Assembly: GCF_949987535.1 (NCBI RefSeq)
Contig: NC_080081.1
Coordinates: 71,259,603-71,323,602 of the forward strand
DNA length: 64,000 bases
Direction: 5' to 3'
DNA from: Balaenoptera acutorostrata
Taxonomy: Eukaryota > Chordata > Mammalia > Artiodactyla > Balaenopteridae
Position 1 is the first letter of the stretch; the number at the start of each line of letters is the position of its first letter. A model generated the notes under the pieces. It made no database searches and was not told the origin of the DNA. It was given only the letters and a program-made list of their open reading frames with translations. Both the position numbers and the translations under genes were made by a program. This document shows, piece after piece, positions 1 through 12,333 of this stretch.

Positions 1-1549
1 AGAGACTCAAAGAGACCCTATTTAGATTTCTGTAGCTTTTTTTCTGCATAGCTCCCTTCTCTCTGATTCTCTGATCTGTAGATTCCAGTCATGTCTGCTT
101 CCCTGAATTCTTATCTCTGTCTTCTCCATTTAATATGACCCTTGTGCTTTGCTGGAGATCCCCCTCCCTGCACCTCAATTCAGAAAGTGCTTCCAGGCAG
201 AAAGCTGGGGTGATTGTAGAGCTCAGCTTATCTATTTCCCTTCTCTCACGGATCACAGTCCTACGCTATTTCCTTTATAATGCCTGAAACAATGATTTTG
301 TAAGTTTTGTCCAGTTTTCCTTGTTTACAGTGAGATTACAAATCCCACACCAGTTCCCTCCTCATGGTAGAAGCAGATGTCCCCTTTGTTTTGTTTATTT
401 TTCAACAGTTTCTGGGACAGTCATCAAAAATAATTAGGCTTTAAGTTGCATCTAGATAAAGGTAGAATTAATTGCATACATAAACTGGGACAGAATAACA
501 AAACACTTACACTTACTTTTCTGAAGCAGAGATGTAGTCTAAGGGTGCCTTTCAGGGAGGCTAACAGGGTCAGGCTCTCTGCGCTGAGGCCAGTCAAGTG
601 AATGTAGAGTCATGAGGGAGGCATTAGAGAGCCTCAGAGGCTGCTCCCTCCCCCTTGTTTGAAAAGGCAATTCATCTAAACCTTTGGGAAAATGTCAGGT
701 TGACTTCTTTGATGCTCTAATGTACTTCATAGTAAATGGTTTAGGCCTGAATAGAAGTATCTTTTCCTTCCTTATTAAGTCAAGACCTCCAATCTCATAG
801 TGATTACCAAGACTGGTGGCTTCCTCCGTCTAGTTATGTGAAGGACCCATATCCGGGTCTAGACCCAATGATTCACAACCCATAAAGCAAGGGTTCAGGC
901 TGAGGTTTGATCAGGGGAGAAGCGGTTTCCAGCATATCCTCACTTATTTTGACAACTCAGGACTGAATGAGCAGGACAGGAAAAATTGAGGGAAGAGTGT
1001 GTTACTCAGTTTACCAAATCGTTTCCCCAAATGAGCCAAACGCCAGCACAGTGAGAGCGCCCAGGCTCACTTCTCATCTTTTCTCATCTTTCATATTTTA
1101 TCCATCTTCCTATTTTATTTCCAGCCCAATGATTGTCCATTATTTCAACTCTTTCATTTCATAATCTTATAAAACCAATTAAGAACATTATAAATACTAT
1201 TAATACATTGACCAAGAATGGATTTCAGCTGCTTTTCAAATCTTTCTCATTTATTCAGTAGAAGAGTGAATTTTTCAGGCCATGCTAATGATCCATCTTA
1301 CCAGTGCATATTTAACAAAGCGTTAATTTGTCCTTTTAGTGTCATTATTGTTTAATGTAAAAAAAAAATTGTAGCCATTTTTAAAACCATTCTTATTTTG
1401 AACCATGAGTTATTATAATTGGTGATTAGACACAATAACACTACTAAGGGAAAACCTAGAAGCTGTTTCTCAACCTCTAACCTAAGCACCCTCCTCACCT
1501 CTGCCATAATTACTTTCCTGAAAAATGAAGTTATGCCAATCATGTCATT
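1..1549. other. Non-coding stretch, nothing assigned
   Basis: I see no recognisable gene or young repeat here. The two short open frames (967-1164 on + and 1352-1543 on -) have no protein-like composition and no splice signals around them. Composition is ordinary AT-leaning mammalian non-coding DNA. Confidence 0.5.
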
Positions 1550-1815
1550 CCACAGCTTGAAGACTTCTGATGGATCCCTGCAGCCTAATGGATAACATTA
1601 AAACATTTGAGGGAATACAAGGCCCATTACAATTTGAACCTAATTTTAACCTCAACACCATTTTCTACTGTTGTCTCACTTTGAGATTCTACCATTCTGA
1701 AAGCACCTTACACCATAACTAGGTCAGAAGAGCTTTCAAGTTTCCATGTCTTTGCTTGGGCCATTTCATCTGTCCAAAAGACCTCTCTGAACAGCTCTGA
1801 CCACTTTGGCCAGGG
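1550..1815 (+). repeat. L2 LINE fragment, sense
   Basis: The stretch follows the familiar L2 3' region: 'caaggccc' with a following 'ccta'-type segment, a 'gccacat'-type pyrimidine stretch, then 'tttgcttgggccatttc' and 'acctctctgaac'. It is strongly diverged, so the boundaries are approximate. L2 is an ancient inactive non-LTR retrotransposon family of mammals. Confidence 0.6.
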
Positions 1816-2165
1816 TTGTTTGCCCACTCTTCTCACCACTTTCTTACCTCTGCACAGGTGATGTACACCAGTAAACATGTCACTGGCAAGTCCTGTGCTT
1901 TACCAAGGGGCACAAAAGAGTCAGGCTAAGATAATTCTCCAAACTTGATGCCTCAATCTTCTATCCTATTGATCAACAGTAAGTCCCACCTCTTTCCAGG
2001 AGTTTCCACACTAAATATACCTGCAAATCCTCTGATGTGATTACATATATAACTTGAAAGTCCCCTAGGCTCCACCAGACTGAGGCAGAGAGAGGATACT
2101 TACTGACTTTACGTTTTTGAGCAGTGATGCTCAGTACAACTTTCTGCCATGGTGGAAACTCATCT

Positions 2166-2329
2166 GCGCCGTCCAATACGATAGCCACTAGCCACATATG
2201 GCTATTGCGTATTTGACATGTGGCTAGTGTGATGGAGGAAGTGAAATTTTTAAGTTGTATTTTAATTAGTTTAACTTTAATTTAAACAGCTGCATTTAGC
2301 TAGTGGCTACCATTATGGAGAGTACAGTT
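2166..2329 (+). mobile_element. MER3-like hAT DNA transposon
   Basis: The two ends are inverted: the left end reads 'gccgtccaatacgatagcc' and the right end 'ctagtggctaccattatgg'. The paired internal motif 'gccacatatggctatt' / 'gacatgtggctagtg' is also present. This matches the small non-autonomous MER3 (hAT-Blackjack group) element as I remember it. There is no coding capacity. The family name is from memory; the inverted-repeat architecture is seen directly. Confidence 0.75.
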
Positions 2330-2854
2330 CCAGAATCCTCATAACCCTGGAGACCAACACATAGGACTATTATTCCAAGGATTAGGCTTTTAGTAGTACC
2401 AAAAAAGAATTTTTTTTTAAATGGATAACTGGTCATAAAAATTAAGGCACTTCTAAGGTTGTATGATTGCAAGAATTATTTTCTTTCTCCGTTCTTCAGG
2501 ATTTAATTATATACAATCCAGCCTACATAATTTTGCACTGGTTTTCATATTGCTTTTTAAATGTTCTATGACTTTCCCTCTGTGTGCAAGTTCTGTCACT
2601 CTAGAATAAAAATCCCAACTTTCTATTTTGTAATTATTTCCTTACACTTTTTTGAGTGTGCTGCATATAGAAAACATGTATTAAATGCTATTGAGTTAGT
2701 GGTTGGGCTAGTCAATAAAATATTAGACAAGAAAGATCACCTTAATGGAAAATGTGAAAACACAGATATCATCACTAAACAAATTCAGTTAGCATTCATA
2801 ATGGTTATAGTCGAGAAGGCAATTCAGAATGGAAGTTAAAGCACAAATGTGGAT

Positions 2855-3010
2855 GCCAAATATACCACGGTTAAGTTATTCAGCCTGTCTAACCTTCAGT
2901 TTCCTTTCTGTAAAATGATGAGGATAAGAATAGCATGCAACCCAATGAGATAATTCATGTAAAGCAGTGTCTGATACAGAATAAGTAACTGATATTGTTA
3001 CTCTGATAAT
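2855..3010 (+). repeat. MIR SINE, sense
   Basis: The central and 3' MIR landmarks are in order: 'cttcagtttcctttctgtaa', 'gatgaggataagaatagc', 'gagataattcatgtaaagc' and 'gtgtctgatacag'. MIR is an ancient tRNA-derived SINE. The 5' tRNA-like head is missing or unrecognisable. Confidence 0.8.
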
Positions 3011-3034
3011 GATTATCTTATCAGATACTATTTT

Positions 3035-3262
3035 ATTAGTATTCTCATTGTGTAGATCTTTACAGTTGACAAATCACTTTCAGAACATAATCTCGTTTGA
3101 CTCTCTACCTAAGAGGCAGGTAGATATTCAAGGCAGGTAGGTAGACCCACTTTATAAAAGACAACTGAGGTTTAGAGAGTTTAAGAAACTTGGCCAAGCA
3201 CCAAAAGGCAGAGCTGTCTACAGACTCCAAAGCCCATGCGCAGCTTACTATGCCATGTTGCT
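3035..3262 (-). repeat. MIR SINE, antisense
   Basis: Reverse-complement MIR order is visible: a paired 'aggcaggtag' segment, 'actttataaaagacaactga', 'gagagtttaagaaacttggc' and 'ggcagagctgtctacagact', then the rest of the tRNA-like head. The 'aggcaggtag' unit is locally duplicated (about 3113-3150), probably by slippage after insertion. Confidence 0.75.
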
Positions 3263-4849
3263 TTCCTTATTGGTAATCACCTTGCTGCCTTTTTAGAGAT
3301 GCTAATTAATTCATTTCTTCATCTCCAAATGCTTAATCTAATCTGAGTTTTAGCAAATCTTCCTGCTTCCCAGGAATATCCTCTCCCTAGGGTTGCCTTT
3401 CTTTCCAGCCATATGCTGCTATTATATTTTAAATTTGTTTCTCATGTGTTAGACAAGCAAATGATTCATAATATGCAGTCGTGCCTTGTGTAAGCGTTGG
3501 CAAATCAATTTTTTGAAAAACTCTTATCCATATCCAAGAGCAAACACTTAGGGTTTACCTCTGAAAAGCCAGGCCAGCATCTGAAGCTGGAGCTCAACAA
3601 ATGCATCTTTGTTTCAGCTGATCTCAACATCAGTTATAAAAGCTCTTAGCATCTGCCAAGAGCCTTTGCCATTTTGTACCTTACAAGTAAGAGACAAAGG
3701 GCTTTGGAATAACTAAACAAAGCCTGATTTCTACATTTTGTTTGCTCAGGACTCTATCCTTGTAATTCATGCAAGCAAAATTTAAATAGAAGTCAGTGGA
3801 AAGGTGGCCCATGTGAGACTTATAGGATTAGATTCCCAGTCCGTATTCAAAAAAAGTGTTCCTGCCAGTGCATATTAGGTGATAAGTAAGACTTGATTTC
3901 TCTTCTTAATTAGGCAGAATATAATAATGTGGTTAAATAAATGCAAAACTCGATTACCACATTCATTCCACCACATCAGACCAAACATGATGACAGGCTA
4001 AATGAGCATGGCATCCTTCACATCCAAAGGTAATATGAGTCCTTCACTCAGTATAATAACTTCCTGTCCACACTTCCAGCCTGGTTGGCATGGGGTCACT
4101 GAGCATGAGCACTGAGCAAAGAATGCGCATCGTTAAACATAACTGAGGTGGAGGAAAAACAACAGGGTAGAGAAGCAAAGCATATTACAGGATGCTTAGG
4201 GGCCCTCTGTGCATTTTAATTTTCTGACTAATAAATGTGAATTAGACTATTGGTCTATAGGGATGTCTATATAATCATGAGCAACTCAGTTTTTCTGTCT
4301 TTTTTTCTCCTCCTGCAGTACAAAGAATTGAGAAAAGAATTCCCACAACAGAATCGAGTTCATACTGTGTTCAGTGACATTATGCCAGAACTGACCCATC
4401 CTAAAAAACTGTCTAGTGGAACACTGTGCTAAGCCCCCTTAGAGCAATAACATTCTAAGATATTACACTGTGAAGATTTTTCAGAAGATAGTCATTTTAT
4501 TGTTAGCTGGGTTCTTTACAAAATATCATACTAGTATTGAGATTTTTCTTTAGTATCCTGCCAAAAGGTCCTTCTCACATGGTGGGTAGAGGGTGCTCTG
4601 AAAGGCTGTAGGCAGTCCCACTGAGTGATTCCTACAGCCCAATTCAGGATAGAGATGTTGGTGATGGGTGATCAGTAAATATCGACCCAAAATTGACAAC
4701 ATAGGGTCTATGCTCCATGCTAATTCCCTGAGCTGTCCTGGGCATCTTTACCAAAACACTCCCTGTTCCATCATTTGTAAAGTCCAGCTAAGAGTCATTT
4801 ATAACTAATTCTGTCACATCCATAATAATCTTCCTAGATGTGTTGACTT
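3263..4849. other. Non-coding stretch apart from one exon-like frame
   Basis: No repeat family recognised. The only structured item is the exon-like frame at 4319-4432, listed separately. The rest is ordinary AT-leaning sequence. Confidence 0.45.
4319..4432 (+). other. Exon-like open segment (candidate terminal exon, unproven)
   Basis: A strong polypyrimidine tract (about 4290-4314) ends in 'ctgcag' at 4318. It is followed by a 37-codon open frame in phase 0 that stops at TAA (4430-4432). The peptide is hydrophilic and charged, starting YKELRKEF and ending KKLSSGTLC, which is less random-looking than most frames here. I do not recognise the protein. No canonical AATAAA was seen just downstream. 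It could be a terminal exon of an upstream gene, a decayed exon, or chance. Only the acceptor-like sequence and the frame are observed. Confidence 0.2.
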
Positions 4850-5268
4850 TTTTTTTTTAAATTGGAGTATAGTTGCTTTACAATGTTGTGTTGATTTCTG
4901 CTACACAATGAAGTGAATCAGCTATATGTATACATATATCCCCTCCCTCTTGGGCTTCCCTCCCGCCCCCATCCCACCCATCTAGGTCATCACAGAGCAC
5001 CGAGCTGAGCTCCCTGTGCTATATAGCAGGTTCCCACTAGCCATCTATTTTACGCATGGTAGTGTATATATGTCAGTCCTAATCTCCCAATTCACCCCAC
5101 CCTCCCCTTCCCCCCACCTGTGTCCACATGTCCGTTCTCTACGTCTGCGTCTCTATTCCTGCCCTGCAGATAGGTTCATCTGTACCATTTTTCTAGATTC
5201 CACATATATGCATTAATATACGATAATTGTTTTCCTCTTTCTGACTTACATCACTCTGTATGTGTTGA
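4850..5268 (-). mobile_element. 5'-truncated L1 LINE 3' end, antisense
   Basis: The T-rich start is followed by the reverse complement of the cetartiodactyl L1 3' UTR: 'ttggagtatagttgctttac', 'gaagtgaatcagctatatgt', 'gcaccgagctgagctccc', 'ctatatagcaggttcccac' and 'ttccacatatatgcatta'. It ends inside the region before the ORF2 stop. No ORF2 product is possible. The open frame at 5016-5216 on the + strand is the complement of this element. Confidence 0.9.
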
Positions 5269-5269
5269 A

Positions 5270-8200
5270 GTTTTTATGAAATGTTTCCAAATTATATGTT
5301 AAAGAATATGGGGTGTGCTTGGCCTGTGTATCATTCCTGTATGTACTCTGCACACTTATCTTGCTAAAGAGGCACTGCTCTTGCGACATTGATTTACAAT
5401 AATGTTCTGGCTTGTAAAACAAAACAAAACCTTGAGTCGGATTTTAAAATAAATTGCACAAATTTCAATCAGTCAAGATTTTAGTAAATGCAGTGAATAT
5501 TGGAAGACAAAACTGGTGACACCTGACCTGCTTCTTTTGAAGAATTTATAGTTGTGGTTTTTGTTTTGCCAATTTTGAATGTTGTTTGCTCTGATTTTCC
5601 TTACTTAGGGCAAGCAATAACAATGCTAAAATTTATCTCAGTTGTTTTCCACTTCTTAAGATAGTGTCATTTATTTTAACATAAAATGAAGTAGTGAATT
5701 TTCCTTGTAAACTTTAAAAATTATTAATGACATCTTCTAGTTATATATTTATCATAACCTAGACTCTGATATTTTCTCATCACTGAGAGGGGTTAAAATC
5801 TACTTTTCTATGACACATACACAAACACACACATGAACTAAAAAAGTAACCTGCTGACTGCTTAAAAGAATTCAAATGATGCCATTTGAAATGGATACGT
5901 CCTGGAAAAGAAATTCAGAAGTAGGGACTAGTCTATGCAACCACACCTGGAAATATTCTACCTATACTCATTTAGAGGTAGAAGAGGGACATAGATTCTC
6001 AGTGATGCACTTAGAATTGTTTTCCTTCTGGCCCAGCATGCAAAATGAAAAGAACTCTCGCATCTTGATGATAGATAGGATTTCCTAGCCACCAGCATAA
6101 TTTTCACCAGAGCTAAAGCTGTATGGTTTAGCCTGGTTTATTCTCTAAAGTGGTCGGAACAGAAACTCCCTCTCTTCTTGGGCCAGAAATAACAACACCC
6201 TCCTCATACTTGAGCACAGCCTTCCTGGCACAAGCAAAGTGTGTGCCTTGAGTTATATTTTCAGTAATGCCGATAGATTTACATTGGTCCATCTTAACCT
6301 CTTGTTTCTGCTTTGTGACAAATGATATAAATTTATGAAGAGGTTGGATCTGCAAACACCATTTGTCATTGTAAAATAGAACAAAGCTCGCACTGCAAAA
6401 AGGGATAAAACCAGCACCTTTGGAATCCTCAACTTGTTCTAACCAGCTAAGTCAAGTGGACAGGGCATTGGATAGCAAAACTCAAGTTCTTCTGAAACAC
6501 AGGGTTATGTAAAACAAACCCTGCAGCAATTGATCCCTGTCACTCATTATGGAGCTAATGCTGGACAAAGCAACCGCATAACCAAAGCCAGGGCATGCTT
6601 TTTGGCTCTGATTTTGGAAATGAATTTGAGCTCAGCAATTCTTTTAGCTTTTATAAAATTATCAAACACAGGGATTGTGTCTTCTTTTTCTTTTGTATTT
6701 GTTAACAATAGTTTGTAAAGTGCTTTTCATAAAGTAAGTGCTTCAGACATGCTTTTTATTGATTTTTCTGAGTGTTTTACCTTTTCTAGCCTCCAGCACC
6801 TTCCCTTCTATCTAGATTTCACAGGCTCCATTCATGGTATAAAATATCAGTCGCTGGAAGTGACCTCCATACCCTTATTTTATCCTGTACAAAGGAAGGG
6901 TAGATCACTCTTGTTTCTGTTTCTTCAATTGATCTTTTAAAATAAGACTAGGAAATAAGTCAGATACTTAACAGTGTACCTTTAAACATTCTTTTGAATT
7001 TTTTCCAGACTTCTGAAGATATTGAGGTCAAAATTACAGGACATTCTTTCTTCCTAACCATGAATGCCAGATTATTTTCCACTTGAAAAATAAAAATGAA
7101 GATAAAATGAAATGAATATAGAAAATGGATTTTACTTACAATTGACATGGTTATTAGACTATATAGCCATATAACATAAATTTAGTGGAAATCAATTTTT
7201 AATTTTTATTTATAACTCTCTAAGTAATTAAATGTCAACATATGATTTGAATAGCAGAGAATGATTAATTTCTCAAGGGAATTAATGAAGTTTGTTGTTG
7301 TTCTCTGTAGTTTATGATGAGTAAAAGGTTTGCATACACATTTTATTATGGTATAACAAGAAAATAAAGAGCTACAGATGGTAGGTGATGAAGATGATGT
7401 GGTGAGAAGCAATCCATGTCTGCCCTGGCTCAGCTCCCTCAACCTCCCTCCACTGGAGTTCCTTCTACTATAGTTCTGTGTAAGGGGTGAGGGGGGAAAA
7501 GGACCCCTTTTCCTCTCAGAACTGTTTAATTGGTGGGGTCATTTTTCCTTATATACCAGTTGTATGCACCTCATGTAGCAGGGATTATTTTAGCAGAGTC
7601 TGAAGGACTGACACATGAACAAAAATGTAAAGAGTCAGCAAGGTACTGGGAGCTTGGGACACCAGCGTCACCTGCAGCAAGACCAACACAATGCTAAACA
7701 TCTGCTGTAAGGCTATCAATATGAGCATTGATCTCCGAGGCTGTGGCAGATCTCAGCCTGCCCGTGTGAGTAACGTCAGTACAGTTGCCAGGCTGCAGGG
7801 CAGAGAACAAGGAGGTTATTTAAGGTCCCTATGTTTCAGCAAGTCAAAGTAAAAAGTGTGTTTACAAAGGTGAATTCACAATGCAGGGCAGCATGTTACT
7901 AATTTCCAAACTCTGTGAGAGTTCAGAGGAAACAGACATCACAACAAGGTTCTAGAAAAGATGTAGGTGGCTGAGTTCCGAAGAAAGGGTGGAATTTAAA
8001 TAAACCAACCCAGTAGGAAGGCAGGAATCTCACCATAGGATCCAAGCCTTTGAATCTTCGTAAGCAGCTTCCCCCATTGAGGGGCTCAGCCTGTGCCTCA
8101 TCTCTAAAGGCTTCAAGCAGCAACCACATGGGCTCAAGAGCTCCCCGCAAGCTACACAGAGTTCCTCCTGCAAGACCCAGACCTGTGGTTACACTTACCT

Positions 8201-8599
8201 CTTAACTCTGGCAACCCACTCCGATATTACACCACTGCTGGCAAGTTAGGGCAAGCCACAAACAATGGCCTCTTCTGGCCAATTACTCTTGATCTCTGCC
8301 CATTTACTCTAAACTCAGCTATTTTGGTCAATTTTCCTTTAGTTCTCAGAACCCCAGCCTTGGTATTTACTTCCAGTTCCTGCTGTTCTGCAACCCAGTA
8401 GATATCCTTTGAGGCTTCTTGGACCCTGACTTCCACCTCCCGTTGGCTCTGCTCACCTCCTGATTTTGGCATCTCTCTTGGTTGGGCATGAGAAACTCCA
8501 TGTCACAGTCTCAGCCTTCAGAAATGCACCAGTTAAACTCTAACCCCTCAGACTCTTCACACTTGTACTTTTCCCTTTTCCAGCTTCACAGCCCAGGAC
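5270..8599. other. Non-coding stretch, nothing assigned
   Basis: I recognise no gene or repeat family over this 3.3 kb. Short open frames (for example 5876-6088 on + and 7206-7442 on -) lack splice signals and biased composition. A short CA-rich run lies near 5815-5835. Confidence 0.45.
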
Positions 8600-8770
8600 A
8601 CACTCATGTACTTAGAGAGCAAAGACCACTTGAACAGTGTGGAGGAGAGGGCAGTGCTCGCTCCACTGCAAGCTCCTCAAGACAGGTGACCATGTCTTTT
8701 CATTTTGAATCTCTGGCAGCTAGAACAGAGCCCAGCATAACATGGGCACTGACTAGGTGTTTCTGTTCAT
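8600..8770 (+). repeat. L2 LINE 3' end, sense (weak)
   Basis: Landmarks of the L2 terminus occur in order: 'agctcctcaagacaggtgac', 'atgtcttttcattttgaatc', 'gcagctagaacagagcccag' and 'gggcactgactaggtgttt'. The match is diverged, and the 5' boundary is a guess. Confidence 0.55.
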
Positions 8771-10215
8771 TGTAAACCCATGATAATGCAGAACCATTTT
8801 AATCGTTTTCAGCCAAGATTCCCTACTGTAGAGATCAAAACATTAGGTGCCAAGTCCCTCCACCCCTCACCCCAATTCCAGACCAAGATACTAGAAGGCC
8901 TATGTAGAATTTGCAAAGAGGGTAGTAAAAATCCCATCCTGTTCGCAGCCCATCACCCACCTCAAAATTTTAAAAGGGTTGAAATCGAAGAGTAAGGAAG
9001 GCAGCTCTTATTGGTAGAGAGGTCAATGTGCTGTGCTTCCCTCTCATTTCAAGTCAAATATGGGGGCCCTAGGACCCCAGTGCATGAGGGGACCAGAAAA
9101 CTTGACTTACATTCCCTGGACTTTGGAGGGGCCAGGAAATGGTGCCTAATTCCTTTCTGGGGAAGATAAAGGCAAAAGGCTGTGCCTTGAACTGCCTGCC
9201 ACAATTGTAGAACAAAAAGAAGGAGACACGGGAGGGAACTGCTTTCCCACTGATGGCAGAGAGCACAGGTCCCGTAGTCCTGAGCTGGACGTGGACCTTA
9301 TAGAAAAAGCCACTGTGAGAACTGCCTGTTGGGGCAACTGATAGTGACAGAGGGGATGGGCCACCAGATACCCAGGGCTGAAAAGAAATCCAGCAATGTG
9401 ACCTCATGGAAAATGACTCAGCCTTGGGAACCTGCCACATCCAGAGGTCACCAATATGGAGCTCCTCTGACCAGCTAGCTCAGCATCTGAGACCTTTACT
9501 CTTCCCGACCTCAGGCCCCTTCCCCACCTCAGGCCCCTTCCCCACCTAGTGCAACCTCTGAGGAAGCCAGGGACATCTAAGGAGAGCTGGGTTTGGAGGG
9601 TGACAGTAAGTCTGAAGAGCAAGGTTAGGAAACAGGAAAGCTTTCATCTTGGATAAAATTTGAAGCTTTTTATAATTACAGTGGACTGGATATTTCTATG
9701 TCTAAAATGAAATCCTTCTTATGACCAAGAGTGACCAGATTACTTTTAATCAGCTATGTGAGCTGAAGAACCATGGCACTTCAGATTTCATCCAAAGAAT
9801 GAGGAAGAAATGGTTAACAGAGAGGATTTGAAAGCCAAATGTTGAAGAAGAAAGGGGAGCTGCTTTCTGCTGGCCCACAGTTGAATTTAGCTGATATAAC
9901 TATAACAGAAGAATAAATAATGAATTGATGAGTGACTAAAGAAATTCAAGCAAGGAAATAATTGCAAATTCAGTCTTATTACTCGATTTGATTTAAAACA
10001 CATTTACCATAAATTAAGATTTTAAAATTATCTCTAGTTCACCCTTATCTCTGTTCTTCACCAGGTCAAAACTCTGGTCACTATTTTTTGACCATTCCAG
10101 GTGAATACACTTTTCCTCAACAGTTACCAAGTCCTCTAGCTTCTCTCCTAATTTTCTGAGCAGTTTTACTTTTGAATTCACAGCTCAGGGCAGCGGTACC
10201 AAATAATCACGTTGC
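8771..10215. other. Non-coding stretch with a short tandem repeat
   Basis: No recognised gene. It contains the 18 bp tandem repeat listed separately. Open frames on the - strand around 9069-9622 overlap one another in different frames and look like by-products of locally higher GC. Confidence 0.4.
9508..9547 (+). repeat. 18 bp tandem repeat, about 2.2 copies
   Basis: The unit 'acctcaggccccttcccc' occurs twice without mismatch (9508-9525 and 9526-9543) and is followed by 'acct'. Perfect identity suggests recent slippage or duplication. Confidence 0.95.
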
Positions 10216-10600
10216 CTTTTTTTTTCTTCCAGTTTTATTGAGATATAATTGACATACTGTATTGTATAAGTTTAAGATGTACAGCGTGATGATTTGACTT
10301 ACATACATCATGAAATGATGACCACAGTAAGTTTAGTGAACATCTATCATCTGATAAAGATAAAAAAGAAAAGAAAAAGAAAAAATATTTTTCCTTGTGA
10401 TGAGAATTCCTAGGATTTACTCTCTTACCAACTTTCATATATAACATACAGCAGTATTAACTATATTTCTCATGTTGTACATTACACCCCTAGTACTTAT
10501 TTATAACTGGAAGTTTGTACCTTTTGACCACCTTCGTCCACTTCCTCTTCTCCCACCCCTTGCTTCTGATAAGCACAAATCTGGTCTCTTTTTCTATGTT
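10216..10600 (-). mobile_element. L1M-type LINE 3' UTR, antisense
   Basis: It begins 'ttccagttttattgagatat' and continues through 'gtataagtttaagatgtac', 'gatgaccacagtaagtttag' and 'aactggaagtttgtacc'. This is the reverse complement of an older L1M-family 3' UTR. An A/G-rich insertion (about 10358-10386) interrupts it. Confidence 0.8.
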
Positions 10601-10604
10601 TTTG

Positions 10605-11470
10605 TTTGTTTTTGAAGTATAGTTGACCTACAACACTAGTTGTTAGTTCCTGGTGCACAGTATAGTGATTTGATCTTTCTATATATTACAAAATATATCA
10701 CAACCATAAGTCTAGTTACCATCTGTCACCACACAATGATATTACATTATTATTGACTATATTTCCCACATTGTACATTTCATACCTATGACTCATTTAT
10801 TTTGTAAATGGAAGTTTGTACCTCTTAATCTCCCTCACCTATTTCTCTCATCCCCTCTGGCAATCACTTGTTTGTTTTCTGTATCTATGACTCTGTTTCT
10901 GTTTTGTTATGTTTATTCATTTGTCTTGTTGTTTAGATTCCATATATAAGTGAAGTCATACAGTATTTGTCTTTGCCTGTCTTACTTATTTCAGTTAGTG
11001 TAATACCCTCTAGGTCCATCCATGTTGTTGAAAATGGCAAGATTTCATTCTTTTTTATGACTGAGTGACATTCCATTATATTAATATACCACATCTTCTC
11101 TATCCATTCATCTATCGATGGGCACTTAGGTTGCTTCCATGTCTTGGTTATTGTAAATAATGTGGCAATGAACATAGGGGTGCATATATCTTTTAGAATT
11201 AGTGTTTTCATTTTCTTTGTACAAATACTCAGGAGTGGAATTGCTGGATCATATGGTAGTTATATTTTAAGTTTTTGGGGGAAGCTCCATACTGTTTTCC
11301 ATAGTGGCTGCACCAATTTATACTCCCAATAAGAGTACATGAGGGTTCCCTTTTCTCCATATCCTCACCAACATTTGTTACTTCTTGTCTTTTTGATAAG
11401 AGCCATTCTGACAGGTGTGAGGTAATATCTTATGGTTTTGATTTGATTTGCATGGTGTCTAATCCTTTTA
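10605..11470 (-). mobile_element. Second L1 LINE fragment, 3' UTR plus ORF2 C-terminus, antisense
   Basis: A second L1 3' UTR begins again at 'gaagtatagttgacctacaa', directly after the first copy. It runs into the reverse complement of the ORF2 C-terminal region ('ctctaggtccatccatgttg', 'catatggtagttatatttta'). The - frame 10933-11211 retains the typical block [20 protein letters not shown] of L1 ORF2. It is not functional. Confidence 0.85.
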
Positions 11471-12188
11471 ATGTATTGTTGGATTCAGTTTCCTAATATT
11501 TTGTTGAGGATTTTTGCATCTGTGTTCATCAGTGGTATTGGCCTGAAATTGTCTTTTCTTGTAGCGTCTTTACCTGGTTTTGGTATCAGGGTGATGCTGG
11601 CCTTGTAGAATGAGTATGAAAGCATTCCTTCCTCTGCAATTTTTTGGAACAGTTTGAGAAGGATATGTGTTAACTCTTCCTTAAATGTTTGGTAGAATTC
11701 ACCTGTGAAGCCATCTGGTCCGGGACATTTGTTTGTTGGGAGTTTTTTAAATTACTGATTCAATTTCATTACTAGTAATTGCTCTATTCATATTTTCTGT
11801 TTCTTCCTGATTCACTCTTGAGAGATTGTACATTTCTAGGAATTTGTGCATTTCTTCTAGGTTGTCCATTTTATTGGCATATAAGTGTTCCTGGTAATTT
11901 CTTATAATTCTTTGCAGTTCTGTAGTGTTGATTGTAACTTCTTTTCATTTTTGATTTTATTTATTTAGGCCCTCTCTCTTTTTCTCTTGATGAGTCTGAC
12001 TTAAGTTATCAAGTTTGTTTATCTTTTCATAGAACCAGCTCTTAATTTAATTGACCTTTTCTATTTTTTTTTTAGTCTCGATTTCATTTATTTCTACTCT
12101 GATCTTTATTATTTCTTCTACTAACTTTGGGTTTTGTTTTTTCTTCTTTTTCTAGATCCTTTAGGTATAGGGTTATTTTTTCTTCTCT
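11471..12188 (-). mobile_element. L1 ORF2 reverse-transcriptase region fragment, antisense, decayed
   Basis: The sequence matches the reverse complement of the early RT region of ORF2: 'ttttgttgaggatttttgca', 'ctggttttggtatcagggtg', 'gaattcacctgtgaagccat', 'gaaccagctcttaattt'. It jumps abruptly from the ORF2 C-terminal region at about 11470, so about 2 kb of ORF2 is missing. Either an internal deletion occurred or two separate insertions abut. Many stops and frameshifts are present. Confidence 0.8.
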
Positions 12189-12200
12189 AAAACTTCCCTG

Positions 12201-12321
12201 GGAATTCCCGGGCAGTCCAGTGGTTAGGACTCTGTACTCTCACTGCTGAGGGCCTGGGTTCAATCCCTGGTCGGGGAACTAAGATCCCACAAGCCATGCA
12301 GTGTGGTCAAAATAAATAAAT
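12201..12321 (+). mobile_element. CHR-1-type tRNA-derived SINE, sense
   Basis: The element begins 'ggaattcccgggcagtccag', carries a B-box-like 'gggttcaatccctgg', then 'cggggaactaagatcccac', and ends in (aaat)n. It is flanked by a 12 bp target duplication with one mismatch: 'aaaacttccctg' at 12189-12200 and 'aaaatttccctg' at 12322-12333. CHR SINEs are tRNA-derived cetartiodactyl elements mobilised by L1. The insertion lies at the edge of the decayed L1. Confidence 0.9.
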
Positions 12322-12333
12322 AAAATTTCCCTG

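Noticed and set aside
9069..9622. 123-codon - strand frame and overlapping neighbours
   Set aside because: No splice context, no recognised domain, and overlapping frames of similar quality.
12201..12321. tRNA-like B box taken as a tRNA gene
   Set aside because: It belongs to a SINE head. No cloverleaf could be formed and a target duplication flanks the whole element.
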